The position numbers and the translations under genes are program-made. From Lepidostoma basale (taxonomy: Eukaryota > Arthropoda > Insecta > Trichoptera > Lepidostomatidae), in the NCBI GenBank assembly GCA_022606425.2, contig JAHDVF020001564.1, positions 1,674,001 to 1,738,000 of the forward strand: 64,000 bases of DNA, written 5' to 3'. Every line of letters begins with the position of its first letter. Positions within the stretch are counted from its first letter, which is position 1. The notes beneath the pieces are model-generated. The model saw nothing but the letters and a program-made list of their open reading frames with translations, did not search any database and was not told the origin of the DNA. Below, piece by piece: positions 9,838 through 20,552 of the stretch.

Positions 9838-10025
9838 TTAATAATTAATATAAAAGAAAACGTCTGTCTTCTAGGAGTTTTATAATGTTTTATATGGAAT
9901 GACATGTTTCGCCCATCTAAGGCATTATCAAATGTTTGATAATGCCTTAGAAGGGCGAAACATGTCATTCCATGTAGATAAAACTTATTAAAACTTCTAG
10001 AAGACGTTTTCATTTATATTAAACA
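9838..10025. mobile_element. MITE-6, near-perfect palindromic element
   Basis: About 190 bp folding as one hairpin: outer arms AAAACGTCTGTCTTCTAGGAG and its complement, inner arms GGAATGACATGTTTCGCCC and complement, centre near 9934. Related pieces lie at 3045, 12352, 13845, 15490, 19265, 19480 and 42205. Confidence 0.7.
9899..9970. ncRNA. variant hammerhead-like motifs in both MITE-6 arms
   Basis: Plus strand: TTGATAA (9936-9942), T, GCCTT/AGGGC stem-loop (9944-9956), GAAA (9957-9960), palindrome ACATGT, then C (9966). The minus strand mirrors it. The core box has U for C3 and A for G8, two changes at positions that pair in the folded hammerhead core. Confidence 0.35.
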
Positions 10026-10049
10026 TGTAATAATTATTGAATTAATTAA

Positions 10050-10860
10050 TAGTAAAAATCTGGAACAAGTGGGTGAATTAGTTTATTTAGGAAGTATGTT
10101 TACAAAGGATGGAAGAGCGCAGAAGGACATTGAAAGAAGGGTTGGGGTAGGCAGTAGAGTAAATGGTACACTTAAAGTTGTCATCGCAAAGAAAATCCTA
10201 TCCAAAAAAGCTAAGTTCTTGTGCCGACCCATATATATGGAAGTGAAGCATGAAACTGGCAAAAGAAGGATGAAAGTAGAATAAATGAGTAGAAATGAGG
10301 TCTCTATGAAATTTATCAATGAAAGCGAAAATGGCTATTCACAATGGAGTTCTGGTCCCAACCTTTATGTATAGAAGCGAAGCATGGAACTGGCAGAAGA
10401 AAGATGAGAGCAGAATAAATGCGGTAGAGGTGAGGTCCCTGAGACGTATACGAGTATGTGGTAGAAAGATGTACGACAGAATCTCAAATGCTGATATTAG
10501 AATCGAATGTAGAGCAAAATAAGGTATTATGAACAAAGTTATGAAAGGATCGCTGCGTTGCGCGTTGGTTCGGACACGTGGAGCGCATGGGTGAAGAAAG
10601 AATGGTTTAAAAAGTATACGTTAACGATGTAAAGGAGTACGGAGTCGAGGTAGACCGAGGAAAACATGGCATGACCATATTAATCAAATTTTAAAGGTTG
10701 GTGGTCATGTCAGAAGCCGGAAGAATTGACGTGCGTGTATGACTCGTTGTATGAATTTGGAGGAATCTAGAGAGGTTTGTCAGGATAGAGTAGTGTGGTG
10801 GTCCATTCTCTGTGCCTACCTCTGCGGGGAAACGACGTGATGGTTTGTTGTTGTTGTTTT
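10050..10860 (+). mobile_element. LINE-A copy with GTT-type tail
   Basis: From LEQVGELVYLGSMF through RDIERR-, NGTLKVVIAKK- and ESRINAVE-like blocks to the 3' end at 10840 with a TTTGTTGTTGTTG tail. Contains frameshifts and one short duplicated segment around 10230-10380. Confidence 0.75.
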
Positions 10861-10874
10861 CGGAAATAACATCA

Positions 10875-11112
10875 TTTTTTTTTGTATACAACAGGTCGTT
10901 TGAACCCAATTACTATATACAATTTATTTTAGCTATAACAATATATTGATTATCATGACACGTGATAGGTAGCCAATCTATCGTCATTTTATTGTCACGT
11001 GAATTCTACACTAGACCAAAGACAGTGTGACAATCACACTGCCATCGCCGGGAATTGAACCCGGGATCTTCGATATGAAAGTCAGAGCTCTTACTACTCT
11101 GCCACGAAGGTC
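10875..11112 (-). mobile_element. tRNA-derived SINE, full copy
   Basis: The poly-A end is at the left (10875-10882 as T). On the minus strand the tRNA-like head starts at 11112 (GACCTTCGTGGCAGAG), with the box B word GGTTCAATTCC. The body (GTCACGTG, TAGATTGGCTACC) matches 12107-12351. Confidence 0.8.
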
Positions 11113-11517
11113 TTGCCTTGCTGAGGTAAAGGCGTTTCATTAATGTGGCGGTCCATTATTTTTTGGTGCACAAGTTTCAGTAAGGTTTGTTACGTATAGA
11201 CTCGTCCGTAAATGTCGGGATAGTTTTGTTTTTCTTGTACTCGTATTTCTGCGCGCTTTATTCGCCTTAGGTAACACTTTTGAAACAATATCTGTCCTCC
11301 CAAGTTTCACAAAGTCCGATTCTTCTTTGTAAAGGCTTCCCAGATAGGTAAGGGTTGTCAATTTAGCACACGGTCGATGAAACTTCGATACAAGGGAACG
11401 TTTTTTTTTTGCATTGAATAAATGGACTGTTTAGTTTATTGTTTTTTGTTGAAGATAATATCAAATTATTAATTCGTATCAAAATATAAATACAAATGAA
11501 AACAACATTTTGAATGA
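11113..11517. other. no recognised gene
   Basis: A 73-codon minus-strand frame at 11361-11140 (TYLGSLYKEESDF) has a weak YLGS-type resemblance to non-LTR polymerases but is too short to assign. Confidence 0.3.
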
Positions 11518-12095
11518 ATACAAATTCTTGTAGACAAATACTGGATTTCACCCATTGCGGATAAATTATTTCTGTTCCCAGAAAACAATTTACATCTTCG
11601 TCTCTATTGAGATACAATTAATCCTTATAAAATAAAAATAATTTATCCGCAACGGGTGAAATCCAGTATTTGTCTACAAGAATTTGTATACATTCAAAAT
11701 GTTATTGTATAAAATAACTGGTCCAAGTAGGCATAAAATTGGAGAGACATCTCCAGGCGAAATCGTGTACTGTATGATTTGCAGAGACTTTCACAGTACA
11801 TTAATAAAGGTTTTATGCTTAATGCTTTCCAATCTTAATAGATGACGCTAGTGTAGAGTGAATTTAAAAATGTAAAGATAGGCGTGGAATCCTACCATAT
11901 ATACAAGTTCCAAAAAATTGTCAGACGTGGTGGTCGTAAGGAAGGCGGAATGGATAAGGTTGTTAAAACATAAAGCGATCGCTCCACCCAACCAATGAAA
12001 GGTCATAAGTCCTGTAAGCGCCTCGGCCACCACCTTCTGTTCCCAGAAAACAATTTACATCTTCGTCTCTATTGAGATACAATAAATCCTTATAA
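11518..12095. repeat. PLE-F2 repeat with inverted ends
   Basis: 11518-11610 and 11640-11705 are inverted copies of a block centred on GTATTTGTCTACAAG. 11840-12090 is the minus-strand YLNRDEDVN/TYDLS block. The family ORF remnant reads YLNRDEDVNCFLGTE on the minus strand (11617-11570). Confidence 0.6.
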
Positions 12096-12106
12096 AACAA
12101 ATTGAC

Positions 12107-12351
12107 GACCTTCGTGGCAGAGTGGTAAGAGCTCTGATTCCCATTCCGAAGGTTCTGGGTTCGATTCCCGGCGATGGCAGTGTGATTGTCACATTATCTT
12201 TGGTCTGGCATAGTATTCACGTGACAATAAAATGGCGATAGATTGGCTACCTGTCACATGTCACGAGAATCAATATATCAGCTTAAAAAAAATGTATACT
12301 GTAATTGGGTTCAAGCAACCTGTTGTATACGTAAAAAAAAAAAAAAAAAAA
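12107..12351 (+). mobile_element. tRNA-derived SINE, full copy
   Basis: The tRNA-like head has box A TGGCAGAGTGG at 12115-12125 and box B GGTTCGATTCC at 12158-12168, both matching the RNA polymerase III consensus. A 145-bp tRNA-unrelated body ends with GTTGTATAC and an 18-A run. About 245 bp, probably young relative to its neighbours. Confidence 0.85.
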
Positions 12352-12430
12352 TTAAAACGTCTGTTTTCTAGAAGTTTTTTAGTTTATTGAATGACATCTT
12401 TCAACTTTCTAAGGCATTATTAAATATAAG
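12352..12430. mobile_element. MITE-6 arm fragment
   Basis: AAAACGTCTGTTTTCTAGAAG followed by a degraded GACATCTTTC...AAGGCATTATT arm, abutting the SINE poly-A. Confidence 0.5.
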
Positions 12431-12599
12431 GAAAATCAAGTGTTTCGTTGTTTATACACGAGCTAGATGTGCAGAATATGGTAATTAAAGTAATTGATAT
12501 GGTTAATAATATTATTAAAAATAATTAAGGGATAAACTCCAAAATACTGAAAAGTATTACCTGGAACTTGTTAAATAAATTAAAATTAATAAAAACAAG

Positions 12600-12906
12600 T
12601 ATTTTCATTAAGATGGTTTGGACATATGGATAGAATGAATGAAGAAAAAATGATTAAAAAATTATATGTTCACGATGTAATTGAAGCAGAAATAGAGGAA
12701 GACCGAGGAAAACGTGGCACGATCAAATATATCAAATATTGAATGTCGGCCATGTGAGGAGTTAGAGAAATCGACGCGCGTGCATGACACGATGTATGAA
12801 TGTTGATGAAGCGAAAGAAATATGTCAGGAAAGAAAAGTGTGGCAGTCCATTCCTTTTGCCTACCCCTTCGGGGAGACGGCGTGATGGTTAGTTAGTTAG
12901 TTAGTT
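12600..12906 (+). mobile_element. LINE-A 3' fragment with GTTA tail
   Basis: From WFGHMDRMNEE through a RGRPRKTWHDQI-equivalent to QSIPFAYPFGETA, stop TGA, then GGTTAGTTAGTTAG. One frameshift. Confidence 0.75.
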
Positions 12907-13930
12907 TGTAATATTAATATATTATAATAATTATCATATATCACCATAAATAAAAAGGGTAATATTTTTTTTTTTGATAATAAAATAGTGTTTTCAATTT
13001 AACAGTGAATAATGTTAAACTATCAAAGTGTTTCCGCCAAAACAATGGATTTCCTATAAAAAAAAACATTAAAAATAACTATTTTATTATTTCCATTATT
13101 TACCATGAAATTTTAAGTAACCAAATTAATAAGAAAATGTAACAGGCGAAATATGGCATTCACATAAAATATAATAATACTTCTATAAAACATATCAGCA
13201 CGTTCAGATAAAATATGAATGTATTTTTTTATTTTTTTAGGATTTTCAGACGTTTCGGAGACGTTGCAACCTCTATTTTAAATTAGTAAAAACGCTGGTT
13301 ATAGATGATACTTCCAGATTCAGATATACTAATGAACCAATATAATAATAGAATTGAAAATTCTAAAAATCAAGAAAATTTACGTATTACAAAATGTTAG
13401 TTTTTCGTTTATTTCATTTCTTTACTTTGCTTTATTTTTTAAAAAATATTTTTTAAATTTAATTATACAAATAATAAATAAAGAACTCTTCCGGCAGTAA
13501 TACATTATCTAATGATGTGAACACAACTGTAGAATTTTCCTCTTCATTGCATCTCCGAGAAAATACATTATAACGTCTGAGAGGAAAGAGATTTATGAGG
13601 ACATAATTTATCACAATTAGGTGCGTTTGAAGACGTCATCAGATAACAGGGAGGAATTAGGTGAGCCGGGAAAATCGTGGGAAAATCGTAGTATTATTTT
13701 TCTCCACCAACAGAAAAAATAAAACGGTTTTCTTAAATAATTTAATATGTTTTCTTAGATTAATATTAGAAATCCTTAATTCCTGATTCGGACTTTGGAA
13801 CGTGTTGGCGAACAGACAAAATAATTATTAATTGTTCCTTGAACACATATGTAAAACTCTATATTATATCATTAATAAGCATGAAATCGTCTATTTTCTA
13901 TAAGTTATATTCTTCTAATAAATAATATAA
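12907..13930. other. no recognised gene; PLE-F1 tip remnant
   Basis: 12985-13056 holds a degraded F1 end (TTAACAGTG...GTTTCCGCC...AACAATGGAT). 13245-13275 has GAAACGTC on the minus strand, a possible further relic of the hammerhead-like motif. A MITE-6 scrap lies at 13845-13905. The rest is unassigned AT-rich sequence. Confidence 0.35.
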
Positions 13931-13934
13931 TCGA

Positions 13935-14365
13935 ATAATAAACTGAGAATACTCCTCACCAAGACCTATGTATGGAGTATCTTGATGTACGGCTGCGAGA
14001 CATGGTGCCTATCCGAAAGAGATAAACGGAGACTTGAGGCTTTTGAGATGTGGTCCTATAGAAGACTATTAGGAATTTCCTGGAGAAACCACATCACAAA
14101 TGAGGAGGTTCTCCAAATAATCGAAGGAGGAAGGCACCTGCTCAGGACCTTGTCCGAAAGGCGTGCAAGATGGATCGACCATGTAATACGACAAGAAGGC
14201 CTCTTGCATGCTCTAGGAGACGCCTACGGCGACAGTACCTGGAGGTCCTGTTGGTGGACGTGCGCTGCTCATCATATACAGATTTCAAAAGAGCCGCACA
14301 AGACAGGGAAGAATGTAAGAGAATAATAGAGGAAATTGCTGCAAACCAATCTCAGGATTAAAACC
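13935..14365 (+). mobile_element. RTE-C non-LTR C-terminal fragment
   Basis: Encodes SILMYGCETWCLSERDKRRLEA, RRLLGISWRNHITNEEVL and, after a frameshift, FKRAAQDREECKRIIEE. The latter part occupies an overlapping frame from about 14170. Confidence 0.75.
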
Positions 14366-14369
14366 AACA

Positions 14370-14882
14370 ACCTTATAATTTGAGTGCCATGTCAGGTCCC
14401 CCGACGTCGGCTATCACCCTGGCGTAGGTTTCTCTGTCCTGTGCCAGACGGAAGAACTCCCCCACTCCCCAAACTCTGGTCCATTCCTTGATATTCTCGA
14501 GCCAGGACATCCCTTTTATGATGAGGTGCAGAAGATCGTATTTATCGTGGCGGAGAATGTGTCCCAAATACGCCATCTTTCTAGACTTCACATCAGACAA
14601 CAATTCTCTTCCTACTCTGGTTCTTTGTAGCACCTCATTGTTGGTGACCATATCAGTCCATGAGATCCGCAACATTCTGCGATGGAGCCACATTTCAAGT
14701 GCTTCTATACGGTTTATTGTGTTTACTTTGAGGGTCCAGGTCTCGACTCCGTATGGACCAAATATAGCACTTTACCATCCTCTGTCTCAATTTGAAGTAG
14801 ATGTTATCATTGCAGAAGAATAGTCTCATCTTATTAAATGCGGCCCTCGCAATCTCTATTCTGCACCTTACTTCTTATTCGA
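14370..14882 (-). mobile_element. RTE-C family copy, head-to-tail inverse of its neighbour
   Basis: Minus strand 14693-14373 encodes RRMLRISWTDMVTNNEVL through AQDRETYARVIADVGGP. Upstream codons at 14880-14700 continue the polymerase with shifts. The 3' ends of this and the previous element meet at about 14367. Confidence 0.75.
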
Positions 14883-15130
14883 TATTACAATTAACTAACT
14901 GCCCAAAGCGCAGTCTCCCCGAAGGAGTAGGCAAAAATAATGGACTGTCATACTTTTCTTTCCTGACATACTTCTCTCGAATACTCAACATTCATACATC
15001 GTGTCAAGCACGCACGTCGATTTCTCCGACTCCTAACGTAGTCGACATTCAATATATGATTTATTTGATCGTTCATGTTTTCCTCGGTCTTCCCCTATTT
15101 CTATTTATAATTCTATTTTCATTGTTAACT
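14883..15130 (-). mobile_element. LINE-A 3' fragment
   Basis: Reversed tail and C-terminal region to the KTWHDQI block, inserted at the 5' edge of the RTE-C copy. Confidence 0.65.
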
Positions 15131-15309
15131 GAATGAAAAAAAAATTGATACCAAATTTTTTAATTTTATTATTTAAAAAAAAAATGTTGTTTTCATTATT
15201 TAAAATGAACTTCTACCAAGAAATTTCAATTAAAAACATTAATTATCGTAAACTTTTCATTCATTCTCTCCATGAGTCTAAACAATCTAAATGATTAAAT
15301 TTTATTATA

Positions 15310-15482
15310 TTTAATGGAATGTGTCGACCATGTGAGGAGTCGAAGAAATCGACGTGCGTGTATGACACGATATATGAATATTGAGGAATCTACAGAAGTA
15401 TTTCAGGAAAGAATAGTATGGCAGTCCATTCTTTCTGTTTACCCCTTCGAGGAGACTGCGTGTTAGTTAGTTAGTTAGTTAT
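15310..15482 (+). mobile_element. LINE-A 3' end with GTTA tail
   Basis: Starts at the ECRPCEESKKS region and ends in the (GTTA)3 tail at 15482; missing one or two bases around the stop. Confidence 0.65.
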
Positions 15483-15554
15483 AATGAAACTTCTAGAAAA
15501 TAAACGTTTTAATCCGTGTTAATATGAGAAAATATTCTTGAGAAAATCAAAGAC

Positions 15555-15975
15555 GCTAACTAACTAACCATCAACCAGAGAGGATGGATCGCCATATTGT
15601 TATATCCTGACATAACTCTCGCGCCTCTTCTACATTTACACATCGTGACATGCAAACTTGTAGATTGTTCCTACTTCGAACATGGCCGCCTTTCAGTAAT
15701 TAATTAATTTGGTCATGCCATATCTTCCTTGGCCTTCCTCGACTTAATTTCCCATTCACACTTCTTGTATATATTTTCTTAACCATTCTTTCCTCATCCA
15801 TTCGTTCCATATGTCCAAACCATCTCAGGGACCCTTTCATAATTTTATTTATCACGCAATAATACGCCTTACATTCTTTTCTTAATTCATCATTAGTTAT
15901 TCTATCATACATTGATTTTCCGCACATCCTTCTTAGTGACCTTATTTCTATGGTTTTTATCCTACTTTTATTTCA
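15555..15975 (-). mobile_element. LINE-A subfamily 3' fragment
   Basis: The minus strand encodes MCGKSMYDRITNDELRKECKAYYCVINKIMKGSLRWFGHMERM and RGRPRKIWHDQIN in one 75-codon frame (15927-15700). A diverged subfamily with the tail CTCTGGTTGATGGTTAG. Confidence 0.7.
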
Positions 15976-16084
15976 TTCATTAAAAAAAAATCACAAACAT
16001 TACAGACATATAATTCCAGATCGTTTGTAATTGCATTATAAGAATTTAAAAGAGAAGCCTAAAAATTAAGCTTAAGAATTAGAA

Positions 16085-16330
16085 ACAATCATAACATTGA
16101 TATTGCATCCCTGAGGCAACTCACACTATCACGAAATATGTCCAGACCACAGTGAGGCGACCCGATTAAGCAATAAGATTGCTCTACCCACAGGCATAAC
16201 CATTGGCAGGTTGGTTCTGCAGCGCGGCAAATAAAACAATCTGTGCTGTCTTTGACGAAGATCAGGGACAAATAGACCTACATCTCTCAGGACATCCGAA
16301 TTTTGTATACGGCCGCCTATCAGCTGAAAG
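16085..16330 (-). mobile_element. LINE-C-type C-terminal fragment
   Basis: Minus strand reads DVGLFVPDLRQRQHRLFYLPRCRTNLPMVMPVGRAI. It is flanked on the right by LINE-A scraps (16368-16412 and 16600-16760). Confidence 0.65.
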
Positions 16331-16599
16331 AAGTGAACTCCCAAGTGGATATTTCTCCTTCTCTCCAATTTCATTATTCTTCTGCCAACTCCAAGATTCA
16401 CTTCCATTCATAATTAAATTGTAAATAAAACACTTGTTTTTCACCAAACTAGTTTATATTTAAACCTGTAGATAGAAGCATTTGTAGTTTCCGAAACTAA
16501 TCGTGTAAAATATAATACTCAAGTGGTGAAAAATAAGTGTTTTATTTACAATTTAATCATGTCCTACCACAAAGTGAATGCCGAAACAATAAATAACAT

Positions 16600-16800
16600 C
16601 CATTCATAAAATCGGCACTAGAACTCCATTGTGCACTGCCATCTTTGCTTCAGTCGATATACGAGTATTTCTATTTGCGGTAATGACTTTAAGTGCACCA
16701 TTTATTTTGTTTCCAGCTACAACCCTTCTTCCTATATCTTTCTCAATTTTTTCCATCTCTTGTTAATATGCTTCCTAGGTAGACAAAGATGTTGAAGTCG
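16600..16800 (-). mobile_element. LINE-A internal fragment
   Basis: Complement of the GNKINGALKVITANR...AKMAVHNGVLVP block. Confidence 0.55.
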
Positions 16801-17094
16801 CGAATTTGGTAACGGCCTTCACGATGGAAAGTATTATCTTAACGAAAGGCGCTGTGATCGCAAAATGGAGGCCTTCCTCTTCAAGCGTCGCTAATTACCC
16901 GCCAATAAAAGTGTCACATATGACAAAATGGCCGGCGCGCTTCACACCAGCAATAACCGTTCCGATCCCAGTCATTAGGACTAGCCCGCACCTGACTCCC
17001 CATTGGTCGCACCTGAGACGCCCGTCCAATGAGAATCGCTGATCGGAAAATCGAATTCTAAAGATCGGTTCTCATTTATTTTCGAACAAATAAC
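16801..17094. other. GC-richer stretch with CCAAT-type words, no gene
   Basis: Contains CATTGG and CCAATGAG near 17000 and a GCCGGCGCGC run near 16930. It may be part of an element promoter or UTR; nothing else is identifiable. Confidence 0.25.
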
Positions 17095-17109
17095 GAAATT
17101 AAATCATTT

Positions 17110-17448
17110 CATTTTAAAATGGTCCATTGTTTTGGGCGAAACACTATGATAAACTGTTAAATCAAAAAACTTTGTTTTATGTATCCACAACTGTAATTTA
17201 TTTTACGCGACAGCTGTTTCATCAACCTATGTTGACACCTACGTTACAATAATATATCAAATGTCAAATTTTCGTGATTTTTCGAATCTTTATGTGTTTT
17301 GTTCCTGTGTCAATTTGAAAAAAAAATAGTATATAAATAAATAAATAAAATAAAATAAAATACAATTGTGATACAAAAAACAAAGTTAATTCATTAACAG
17401 TTTGAAATGTTAAGGTATCATGGTGTTTCGGCCAAAACAATGGACTAT
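17110..17448. mobile_element. PLE-F1 short copy with flanking 15-bp direct repeats
   Basis: Inverted tips (CCATTGTTTTGGGCGAAACA at left, complement at right) and ACAGCTGTTTCATCAACC. The ribozyme-like core box is deleted. GAAATTAAATCATTT flanks both ends (17095-17109, 17449-17463), consistent with a target-site duplication. Confidence 0.65.
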
Positions 17449-17464
17449 GAAATTAAATCATTTT

Positions 17465-18191
17465 TGGGCGAGTGTTGAGGGTTGAACACACGTGGACGTC
17501 GGAGTAACTTCACGGGGTGTCGATAGATCAGAAGGTTGCGTTGCGTGTGTTCGTCGGGTGTCACCACTTTGGGGTGACAGGCCGTCATCGGGGTCACCAC
17601 TTTGGGGATTGTGGTGAGAGATAAAAGCAGTGGAGGTTCCAGCGTTTATTACAGGTCACAAATAATCATACGTTAACAGTATTATGTACTCGTGATAGAG
17701 CGTGCGCCTGGGCGTCGGTAGCGTCGGTCGGCGGGAGCAAAGACTCGTCGGAAGTTACGTGGCGTAGCAGTGTAGACAGTTGCGTAGCTCGGTAGGAGGG
17801 TCGGAGGTTTCTCGTACGTAGACTTGACGGCGTAGGCTCGTGTCGGCTAGAAGTCACAAGAAGGAATGACGTAGTAGCGTGGCTTCGTAGGTAGACGGGA
17901 GAGGGAGTCCGAGATCCCTCGTGGCGTAGACTTATTAACGTAGACTCGTGTCTGTTAGAAGCCGTAATACTGACTGACGTATTGGGTGGTCGGAAGTACC
18001 GCTTTTATATGCTTAGCTTCCATTTTCACACGATGCTCTGCTCTAGTGACCTAGTGACCATACTGAATAAATCTGGGCCTTCGACTCATCAGTTTTGATA
18101 AGTAGGTCCTGAGTCAGGCGTTTTTCGGTTATTAGTGTCATATATTTCATCATTAAATATGCTTATCTGGGTTATGCATTTAACCTCGACA
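17465..18191 (-). mobile_element. solo LTR of an LTR retrotransposon
   Basis: On the minus strand it starts TGTCGAGG (18191) and ends CGCCCA (17465), the TG...CA form of LTRs. It is flanked by CATTTT at 17459-17464 and 18192-18197. It has a TATA-like ATATAAAAGC (18010-18001) and AATAAA (17650-17645) in promoter-to-polyadenylation order. No internal coding region remains. A partial relative is at 25830-26150. The superfamily (BEL/Pao or Gypsy) cannot be decided from the LTR alone. Confidence 0.7.
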
Positions 18192-18214
18192 CATTTTTTT
18201 TTTAACCGGTAGCC

Positions 18215-18325
18215 GTACCAACTTCTTCTTCTTCTGCTTTATTTAGGACTGTGTCCTGTTTTTTCTCGGAGCCTGTTCCTGGGATGCAGATTTCCAACTG
18301 TCTCGTCATCTTTTAGGTGGTTTTC
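18215..18325 (-). mobile_element. LINE-D 3' end with GAA tail
   Basis: Minus strand encodes PKRWRDSWTFV-type residues and a CCAGGAACAGGCTCCGAG word, ending in (GAAGAA)n. It is near-identical to 21440-21640. Confidence 0.6.
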
Positions 18326-18329
18326 AGGT

Positions 18330-18720
18330 CGCTTTCTCAACATTAATGCATCGTATCATGCACGCGCGTCGATTTCTCTGACTCCTCACGTGGCCGACAT
18401 TCAATATTTGATTTATTTGATCGCGCCACGGTTTCCTCGGTCTTCCTCTATTTCTGGTTCTATTTACAACATTGACATAATTTTTTTTTACCATTCTTTC
18501 ATCATTCATTCTTTCCATGTGTCTTAACCATCTAAATGATCCTTTCATTATTTTGTTCATAACACCATCATTCGCACCGCATTCACTTTTTGTAGTTTTA
18601 TTCGACACTCTTTCATAAAAGAATATCCACACATTCGTCTAAGAGATCTCATTTCTACTGCATTTATTCTACTTTCATCCTTCTTTTGCCAGTTCCATAC
18701 TTCGCCTCCATAGATATATT
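18330..18720 (-). mobile_element. LINE-A fragment
   Basis: Minus strand 18632-18324 encodes the NKIMKGSFRWLRHMERMNDERMVKK and RGRPRKPWRDQINQI run in one frame. The 3' tail is missing where it joins LINE-D. Confidence 0.7.
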
Positions 18721-19264
18721 GCTTCTATACAGAAGCTACTACGACTTTAAAAAAATAATCAGTTTCCTAGGGCCTTTATTTAAGGGTTAAAAAACAACCT
18801 TGATTTAAATTAAAATTATGGTATTTTCTAGTATAAGATACGTAAGTACTTATTTGACCACTGTGTGAACGCGGCTTAACTTATCCGAGTGCAATAAATT
18901 CGGTTTTATAGGCGGTAATAAGTGGGTATATTTTCATTGCGGATTCCGCCAACTGCAAAGAGGGGCCCGGATTAAAATAAGATCATATTTGGGTGGGCCC
19001 CCTTACCGGCCGCTGCGGGGAGATCGGCCGTGATTATAAATCGGGTACTTGGCTTCCCCCGCTGTTCGCTCCCAAGCCTGCACCATATCCCACAGTGCAC
19101 TTGGCTTCAATTCTAAGTTCCGAAAAACAAAACATCTAACAATCACCAAAACCAAGGATTAGGCAGAAATAATGGATCGCCACCCTTTACTTTCCTGATA
19201 TATTTATTTCGCTTCCTCTACATTCAAACATCGTGTTATGAACAAACCTCGATTTCTCAGATTT
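18721..19264. other. no recognised gene
   Basis: A moderately GC-rich stretch at 18940-19090 (GGGCCC and CCGGCCG words) is unlike its surroundings but has no coding signal. A LINE-A 3' scrap lies at 19155-19260 on the minus strand. Confidence 0.3.
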
Positions 19265-19505
19265 GATAAAGCATTATTAAATGATTGATAATGCCTTAGT
19301 ACAGAAAGGCGAAACACGTAATTTCCATAAACTAGGTAAAATGAAACTTTTAGTAAACAGATGTTTTCATTCGTATTAAGTTTTATTATATCTATTATAT
19401 TAAGAGAGACATGATCGCCATGTACTTAATCCACATTTAATAAAACCTAGCAAGACGAAACATATCACTCCCATAAATATAAAAAAAACTCCTAGGAAAC
19501 GGACA
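19265..19505. mobile_element. MITE-6 fragments, two degraded arms
   Basis: TTGATAATGCCTTAG...GGCGAAACACG at 19290-19325 and AAGACGAAACATATC at 19450 are recognisable arms of the 9838 element. Confidence 0.45.
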
Positions 19506-19507
19506 TT

Positions 19508-19985
19508 AAAATAACTAACTAATTAACTAACCATCACGCCGTCTCCCCAAAAGGGTAGGCAGAAAGAATGGACTGTCACACTTTATCCGATGCGCCACTC
19601 CATCCTTCTCTTTTCGCCCCGCGGGAGACGCAGTGTGATGGGTTGCGAACCTCATCGCCACCAAAAGGCATCTCCCGCGCACACTTCGATCTTCCAACAT
19701 CCACAAAATAAATCTCAAACAAATAATATAAAATACAATGATATAAAATAAAATAACAAAATAAAAATAATTTAACACAAAATGTTATTTTTAGATGTTG
19801 CACATATTGTTTATTATATGATTTAATTAATGTTCCACGTATCCACCTTTTTTTTAAAATTAGCAGTAATTAAGCACTTAAAACCAACTAACACCAGCAA
19901 GAACTTGAAAAGAACGTTGAAGAAATTATTCAAATTGTCATTGGAACAAATGAATAATTTATTTTTGCACCTGTCAAAATTCTTT
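19508..19985 (-). mobile_element. NA-A non-autonomous retroposon, long copy
   Basis: The left 60 bp is the LINE-A 3' end with GTTA tail. Beyond that lies an unrelated body containing a 9-bp inverted repeat CGCGGGAGA (19620-19628) / TCTCCCGCG (19671-19679), an AT-rich AATAAAATA stretch and a distal part shared with 28010-28255. It has no ORF of its own. It is best explained as a passenger using LINE-A retrotransposition proteins. Confidence 0.65.
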
Positions 19986-20189
19986 ATATAAACGAAAAAA
20001 CGTGTATAATTTTTACATCAAAACAGTACAAACGTATTGCGTGTCACAATTAACTATTATAAAGTGCGGCAACAATCAAATTGACCAAAACGATTCACTT
20101 ATACACGAAATTTCTCCAAATTTACGGGAGCACCGCACCACATGAACCAAAGCAAATTTTCAAAATCGAACGATTAGCCGAACATTAAA

Positions 20190-20545
20190 ATAAATTGGCA
20201 AAAACTCGAATGTCGTCAAGAAAGAGTATGAGAGTATTTGAATACAAGAGAGCGAGAGAGGCTACTTCTCCCCGAAATTAATTCGAAAAATTCGAAATGC
20301 ACACGATTCGCATGCGCGAGTACGTTTCTGGATTATTTAGAATTCTGTTCTGATTATTGTTGAATTACAGTTATGTAGAAAAATAGGAGAATAATTAGTA
20401 TTGTTAAATATGAAATTTTTAACGTGTTAAAAAAAAATTAAAAGTTAAAACTTATTACTGATTACGACTGTACGTACAGTGAACCAAGTTTTTAAGTGTG
20501 GAAAATCTTAATTTCCGTGAATATTTCACGAGTTGCAACTAGTAT
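20190..20545. repeat. dispersed repeat shared with 2310-2890
   Basis: Same block order as the first copy, ending GTGAATATTTCACG and GTTGCAACTAGT next to a minus-strand LINE end. Confidence 0.4.
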
Positions 20546-20552
20546 ACTCGTA

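Noticed and set aside
12107..12180. functional tRNA gene
   Set aside because: The A and B boxes are present, but the sequence does not close into a clean cloverleaf, continues into a conserved body with poly-A, and recurs in several copies: a SINE head.
13245..13275. hammerhead-like motif around GAAACGTC
   Set aside because: No acceptable CTGANGA box at the right distance; kept only as a possible relic.
17581..17600. primer-binding site after an LTR (TGGTGACCCCGA)
   Set aside because: The TG...CA boundaries and flanking CATTTT place this word inside the LTR, and a second similar word occurs nearby, so it is not a convincing primer site.
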